A DNA stretch of 6,122 nucleotides from assembly GCA_016211095.1 (NCBI GenBank), contig JACQSW010000009.1, positions 1-6,122 on the forward strand, written 5' to 3'. The translations under genes and the position numbers were made by a program. The notes below the pieces were generated by a model. That model did not search any database. It saw only the letters and a list, made by a program, of their open reading frames with translations, and had not been told where the DNA came from. Below are positions 4,764-6,122 of the stretch, piece after piece. Position 1 is the first letter of the stretch. Every line of letters begins with the position of its first letter. Source of the stretch: Candidatus Woesearchaeota archaeon. Lineage in GTDB: Archaea > Nanobdellota > Nanobdellia > SCGC-AAA011-G17 > GW2011-AR17.

Positions 4764-6122
4764 TTATTTTTGTTCCTCTTTTAGGGTATAATAAGCCCCA
4801 CGATAAGACCCGACTTTTTTGAGGTATTTAAATTTAATTAACTCTGCAATATCTTTTAATGCAATTGGTAAGGAAACGTTATTTATATTCGCATAAGTCT
4901 TTGATTTTATTGTTTTATTTTGTCTAAGATATCCCATTGCATTTAACTGCCTTTGGCTTAGGTCGCGCATGCCCCGTCTCGGTTTTATTGTACTTTTTAT
5001 ATTTCTTAAAGTTACTACAAAAAAACCGCCCTCAAAGCTAAATTCAGGGTCTTTTAATCCAGATTTCCGCATTTCATTTATCATTTTCGGGATGCCAGTA
5101 CCGAGCCCTTCTACATAATGGCAATCTCTCAAAAGTCTGTATGTGATTGGATTTCTTCTTACAGATCTTTTTCCAAAAAATTCTTTTGGCAATCCTTCTG
5201 GAAGCCCTCCTGGATTGCTCATTTCAATGCGGTCATCAAAAAGGTTTATTTGAATGGAATCGTAGCTGTAATAATCCCTATGGGCAATTGCATTAACTAC
5301 CGCTTCCCTTATTGCTTCAATGGGGTATTCTTCTACTTCTATTCTTGTTGCAGAGCCTTCGGGGATAATAAACCTTTTAGAAATATTTTGCCTTACGAAT
5401 GCCATTGTCTGCTCTATATTTTCAAACGGATTAGATACAAAATCTTTTTGCGATATAACCTTAATTGGCTTTATCCCATCAAATCTAACAACCCTTACTT
5501 CACTCTGGGGATGCCATTTGATAGGGTTTTGTGAAAAGAAAAGCGATGCAACATTTTTTAATTTTATATCACCATTTGATTTTCCTAACATGTTGCTGAT
5601 AATAAAGTCTTTCAAACTGTTTATTTTTAAATAATCTTCTTGTCCTCTCTTAGCAAGGTATAACTTAACTTTATTTTCATCCAAATCTCCAAATTTAGCT
5701 TCAGAATCTTGCTCATCAAAGCATAGAATCTGTTTGTTTTTAAGGAAATCAAATAGGGACTGCCCTTCCAGCCGCCTATTTGTGCTTCCAATTCTAATAT
5801 AAACTACGCCTTTGAAAGTATGGGCGTTTTTATCATTTGCCATGCTAACCCGAATTAACGCGATTTTTCTGGAGTCAATATCAAAAATAGATGTAGAGAT
5901 TATAGGCAAAGATTGTACTGCTTGATTGGCATTTGCTATGTTTTGTTGCAAGCTGTCAAGATTGCAGGTAAGCCCTTTAATCTCGCCTTTTTTTGAAACC
6001 CCAAGAATAAAGTAGCCGCCATCTGTATTTGCAAAGGCACAAATAGTTTCAGATATCTCACAATTTTTCGGACAACCCTCTTTAAACTCTACTTCCTGGT
6101 TTTCTCCATTCTTTATTAATTC
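4764..6122 (-). CDS. AlbA_2 / HATPase_c_4 / winged-helix protein, 5'-partial
   Basis: The frame is open to the window edge, so 452 codons are visible and the start lies outside. A TTG at 5951 would cut off the first part of the AlbA_2 domain and is not the start. From the first visible residue: an AlbA_2 (Schlafen-type) domain at about 1-125, with V-E-F-K-E (11-15), I-C-A-F-A-N-T-D-G-G (27-36) and Y-I-R-I-G-S-T-N (108-115); a HATPase_c_4 (RecG-like C-terminal ATP-binding) region at about 260-370, with R-E-A-V-V-N-A-I-A-H-R-D-Y (272-284), N-P-G-G (303-306) and E-G-L-G-T-G-I (338-344); then a winged-helix-like C-terminus (about 388-447). The layout is that of COG2865-type predicted transcriptional regulators. 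AlbA_2 proteins bind nucleic acid, and some Schlafens cut RNA; which applies here is unknown. The gene ends 3 nt before the mini-pilin, so readthrough into the surface operon is likely. Stop TAA. Confidence 0.85.
   Translation of the reverse strand, partial: ELIKNGENQEVEFKEGCPKNCEISETICAFANTDGGYFILGVSKKGEIKGLTCNLDSLQQNIANANQAVQSLPIISTSIFDIDSRKIALIRVSMANDKNAHTFKGVVYIRIGSTNRRLEGQSLFDFLKNKQILCFDEQDSEAKFGDLDENKVKLYLAKRGQEDYLKINSLKDFIISNMLGKSNGDIKLKNVASLFFSQNPIKWHPQSEVRVVRFDGIKPIKVISQKDFVSNPFENIEQTMAFVRQNISKRFIIPEGSATRIEVEEYPIEAIREAVVNAIAHRDYYSYDSIQINLFDDRIEMSNPGGLPEGLPKEFFGKRSVRRNPITYRLLRDCHYVEGLGTGIPKMINEMRKSGLKDPEFSFEGGFFVVTLRNIKSTIKPRRGMRDLSQRQLNAMGYLRQNKTIKSKTYANINNVSLPIALKDIAELIKFKYLKKVGSYRGAYYTLKEEQK

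Noticed and set aside
5118..5534. Plus-strand open frame of 138 codons
   Set aside because: It lies entirely antisense to the conserved HATPase_c_4 region of the AlbA_2 protein. The translation is Phe/Tyr/Cys-rich without recognisable motifs, as expected of a shadow.

Overview
This AT-rich window looks archaeal, most likely from a DPANN lineage of the Woesearchaeota/Pacearchaeota kind. That placement is an inference. It rests on two proteins with class III (archaeal pilin-type) signal sequences, a surface protein with a paired CxxxC/CDPDC cysteine module, a DUF2683-type archaeal antitoxin, a bare oligo-T terminator and a gene that looks leaderless. Every gene I accept is on the minus strand, so transcription runs from high to low coordinates. 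The plus-strand open frames are shadows.

Positions 6122 to 4764 hold a 5'-truncated AlbA_2 (Schlafen-type) / HATPase_c_4 / winged-helix protein. Its frame continues to the window edge, so the TTG at 5951 is not its real start. Only 3 nt later a tightly packed surface-protein cluster begins: a 50-residue mini-pilin (4760-4608), an 810-residue membrane-anchored protein (4601-2169), a 252-residue secreted-domain/TM protein with eight cysteines (2178-1420), and a cysteine-rich pilin-like protein (1373 or 1415 to 891). The large protein carries a degenerate LytM/M23-like domain and a C-terminal metzincin-type zinc protease. Gaps inside the cluster are 6 nt, a 10-nt overlap, and 4 nt of gap or a 46-nt spacer depending on the start chosen. 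A T7 tract (880-886) follows the last gene. I read this as one operon building a disulfide-rich, pilin-anchored structure on the outer face of the cell membrane, with the protease as its largest part.

Below 890 the region changes character. A DUF2683-type antitoxin gene (847-587) is followed by what looks like the decayed remnant of its RelE/ParE-like toxin (590 to about 446): a 4-nt start/stop overlap, then recognisable toxin-like sequence broken by a TGA and a frameshift, with the C-terminal half missing. Next is a GlpM/DUF3147-like four-helix membrane protein (416-72) with a TATA-like box about 26 nt before its ATG. The first 71 bases contain only short T-tracts on the minus strand. I found no rRNA, tRNA, CRISPR array, insertion sequence or origin.
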